Shown here: positions 61,565 through 64,000 of the stretch, in pieces
How the letters are laid out: every line of letters begins with the position of its first letter
Position numbering within the stretch: the stretch's first letter is position 1
Assembly (NCBI RefSeq): GCF_027744825.2
Contig: NC_071337.1
Location: 12,525,031 to 12,589,030 of the forward strand
DNA: 64,000 bases
Direction: 5' to 3'
DNA from: Synchiropus splendidus
Taxonomy: Eukaryota; Chordata; Actinopteri; Syngnathiformes; Callionymidae
Program-made: the position numbers and the translations under genes
The notes under the pieces: model-generated
What the model saw: only the letters and a program-made list of their open reading frames with translations
Database searches by the model: none
What the model was told of the DNA's origin: nothing

Positions 61565-61860
61565 TGGTTTAGGGACATACAGTACAACAATTAGTTCCTA
61601 ACACAAGACCTTCCCCCCAGTGAGCAAACTGGTTGAAGATAGTTAACTGGTTGTTCAATGAAGAGGGTGGAGCTAACAGTACCTCGAACTTGCACAGCAA
61701 TGACCGAAACTGTTCTAACTGTGATAGGAAGCCAGCAAAAAGAGAGCAGGAGTGGTGTCGTCTGGGAGAATTTGGGAAGACCAGACAAGCTGCTGCATTC
61801 TGGATGAGCTGCAGAGGTCTGGCTGGAACAAGCAGGCAGATCAGCCAGGAGGGAGTTGCA
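61565..61860 (-). mobile_element. LINE relic (L2-like), C-terminal RT region, minus strand
   Basis: On the minus strand one frame reads RPLQLIQNAAACLVF and a shifted frame continues LPKFSQTTPLLLSFCWLPIT. This is the fish L2-type motif order (RPLQLIQNAAARLVF ... HVTPLLRSLHWLPV). The frame shift and degraded downstream part show inactivation. Similarity at the DNA level appears to continue to about 61925 on the 5' side of the element. Confidence 0.8.
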
Positions 61861-61925
61861 GTAGTCAAGACTCAGAATGACAAGAGAGCCTGGGCTAGCA
61901 CTTGTGCTGTCATCTCAGTCAGACT

Positions 61926-63877
61926 GGGACATTTCCTGCCTCACGTTATGCAGCATGAACCTGCAGGATCCAGGTGCTGCAGCAGTATCAATAGAGAATC
62001 GCTGACGTATCACAGCTACATTTTTGAGGCACATGAGGGTGGGACCTTCATGTAAGCCAGCACTTAAGTCTACTTTCAGACAGGTCTCGACTGGATAGCA
62101 ATTCAGTATTGGTGAATAACCAAAAGATCAAGACACCTGAGATTTCCAAAATAGTGTATTAGCCGAGACCATTTTTATGATAATTTTGTATCAGCAGCTT
62201 GTGAATTAAGCCATCAGCAATGCGTATCTATGCATTAGGCATTAGGTCAAATCACATTTCACCTTCCGTAGTGTTTCCTGCCACTGCATGCAGCGCGTCA
62301 CGTCAAAGAAAAAAAAAGTATCTCTATGTTATTTGGTAAATACAACACCTCCAATGGTTGCAGTGCCATTTTGATACTAAGCCAACCTCGCCTTCATGTT
62401 TATATGCGGCACGCATAAGGATGTTGGAAATAGAATAGAAAGATTATGTCCCATTACTGCTCTGGAAGCTCGTCTGTCCAGCCCGGAATCTTGCATGATC
62501 ATGTGATAAAAGTAAGATGAAGCATCACAACAACAAGAAAGCACAACAGGCGACATGAAAATGGGCAGGATGATGGTGGTTTTGACTGATTTTAATGGAA
62601 AAGTCCCCAAAGGAAAAGTACAATAAATACATAACGGGAACACAACCACTGCTTGTGGACACCTGAAGGAACAGAGCAGGTGAGGATGGCGAGGGGTGGG
62701 AGTGAGATATACTTTACTGTCTTTCCTGCCATCTATTTACTTCAAATTGTCCCTCTTTGCTTCTTTGTTTCTCTGTCTTGAGTGGCTGCATTCCGTTCCA
62801 TGTCACAGTTGACGTTGGTTGACAGTCTTACCGATTTGGGAGCCGAGTGTTAGGACAAATTCTCTCCCCTCAGGCCGAAGAATTCTCTTATTGAATATTC
62901 TTATAAGCGAGAAGTTGGTCAGGGTTTACCAAGAACAGCCCGGTTATTGTTGTGTGTGTCCCCTGTTTGGAGTGAGAATCCTCACTGACTTACGTGGAGA
63001 AGCTATATTGATCAGCTAGAACTTTATGATTGCCGCCAATCGTGTAAATCCTAAGTGACGATCAGGCCCGACAATCCTGTTTGACGCTGACTGTATTATT
63101 GATTTGGCCTCCTCTGTAACTGAAAGTGACACCAATGAAACTCCAATTCTATTCAACCTGTTGTGATCCTTACTACTTATCATGATGAGGGCAGGGAAAA
63201 ACGGATGTATCACATCAAAGGAGGAATGTGACCAGTCTTAAAAAAAAAAAAAAAATCCCTGTTCCATGAATACAGCAGTTGTTCCAGCAGCACTCCCCTC
63301 CCACTCTGTACCTGTCTCTGTCAGACAGTTGATGTCAACGCACCAATTACACAGTCACTTTTTATCTTCCCCACCTCTCCTGCTTGTGCCCTCGCACTCT
63401 CAGGACCCCCTGCTGACAATCTTAAAGCGTCACGCAGGGAGAGACACTTTAACTAAACGTAATAGCATGGAAATCACCGACAGACCACAACCTTTTGTTC
63501 AGTTTTGTGATCACCATGCACATTTTAAAGCAGCTCTGAAAGCTTTCTGCGTGCACATCAGTCCTGCCCTGTGCATCCATTTTTCTTTTGCATCCATGTT
63601 TCATCCCCCCTTTTGTTCGTGCGCTCGCTAATACCATTATTGGAACCATCAGTGGGAGTGGTGGCGTTCACTGGCTTGCACGTCGTCCAGACACGCAAAC
63701 ATGCCAGTCCACGTAGACACACCACAGCGTCTCAGCGGGCAGACCGCAGTCTGCATGCTAAGCTAATGAGATTGGCAAGGGGCCATTTTACCAATCACGG
63801 CAGAAAAATATTCAACCCAGCGCACATTAAGAAAGCAAGAATGATGGCTTGAATATCAAACATGCGAGCGCTCATAG
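61926..63877. other. Intronic DNA, no gene seen
   Basis: A 16-base A tract lies at 63240-63255. No repeat family or exon recognised. Confidence 0.45.
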
Positions 63878-64000
63878 GTCGGTCCGTCTTCAGGGCAGCT
63901 GAGGCCGATCCCAGCTACTTGGGGTGAAAGGCAGGGGACACCTGGGACAGGTATAGAGTCCATCACAGCCCAGATATAGAAAGACAACCAGTCAAACCTG
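63878..64000 (+). repeat. Fish interspersed repeat running off the window
   Basis: CAGGGCAGCTGAGGCC, ATCCCAGCTACTTGGGGTG, AAGGCAGGGGACACCTGG, ACAGGTATAGAGTCCATC and AGACAACCAGTCA follow the order of the abundant fish repeat 'GGTGCTGGAGCCTATCCCAGCT ... GGCAGGGTACACCCTGGACAGGTCGCCAGTC'. It is truncated by the window end. Confidence 0.75.

Overview
The window looks like 64 kb of vertebrate nuclear DNA, most probably from a ray-finned (teleost) fish. The evidence is the repeat content: decayed L2-like and L1-like non-LTR retrotransposons, the 3' portion of a widespread fish interspersed repeat, a V-SINE-like fragment, many short inverted-repeat DNA transposons, and long (AT)n microsatellites. One exon ends in a consensus splice donor and is followed by about 50 kb without an obvious partner. 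Nothing has bacterial, phage or plasmid layout: there are no operons, ribosome binding sites, CRISPR arrays or RNA genes. The species is an inference from repeat style.

Layout. Positions 1-12390 hold no gene that I can support. They carry three repeat types: two copies of a TA-flanked MITE family (about 1389-2071 and 3049-3348), two LINE reverse-transcriptase relics in opposite orientation (4385-5025 and about 5440-5640), and a diverged tandem duplication of about 360 bp (8579-9286). A fish-type interspersed repeat lies at 10663-10945 and an (AT)n array at 11427-11506. From about 12390 to 13519 the sequence becomes GC- and CpG-rich and ends in the one convincing gene feature. This is a + strand first coding exon, with its start codon at 13447 (or in frame at 13279), a signal peptide, and a consensus donor after 13519 (intron phase 1). 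The gene encodes a secreted or membrane protein that I cannot name. Everything to the right is best read as its long first intron.

The presumed intron (13520-64000) is a collection of mobile-element relics. It holds a MITE with 47-bp inverted repeats next to a separate hairpin (16861-17322), an L1-clade RT relic (19224-20275), several hAT-like MITEs (one at 29075-29295 with a near-perfect 8-bp duplication, another at 32619-33481 with a nested long hairpin), and a TA-flanked palindromic MITE (27991-28310). It also holds two more copies of the first MITE family (39423-40061 and 60351-61044), three further LINE tails (45440-45740, 48890-49205, 61565-61860) and long AT arrays (22866, 41803, 51436).

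The most distinctive signal is the four-copy family with ends CAGTGGTACCTCGG and internal TTCGAAC motifs. It occurs as full-length and nested internal-deletion forms, and its ends carry TA on both sides. I found no intact transposase and no other complete gene.
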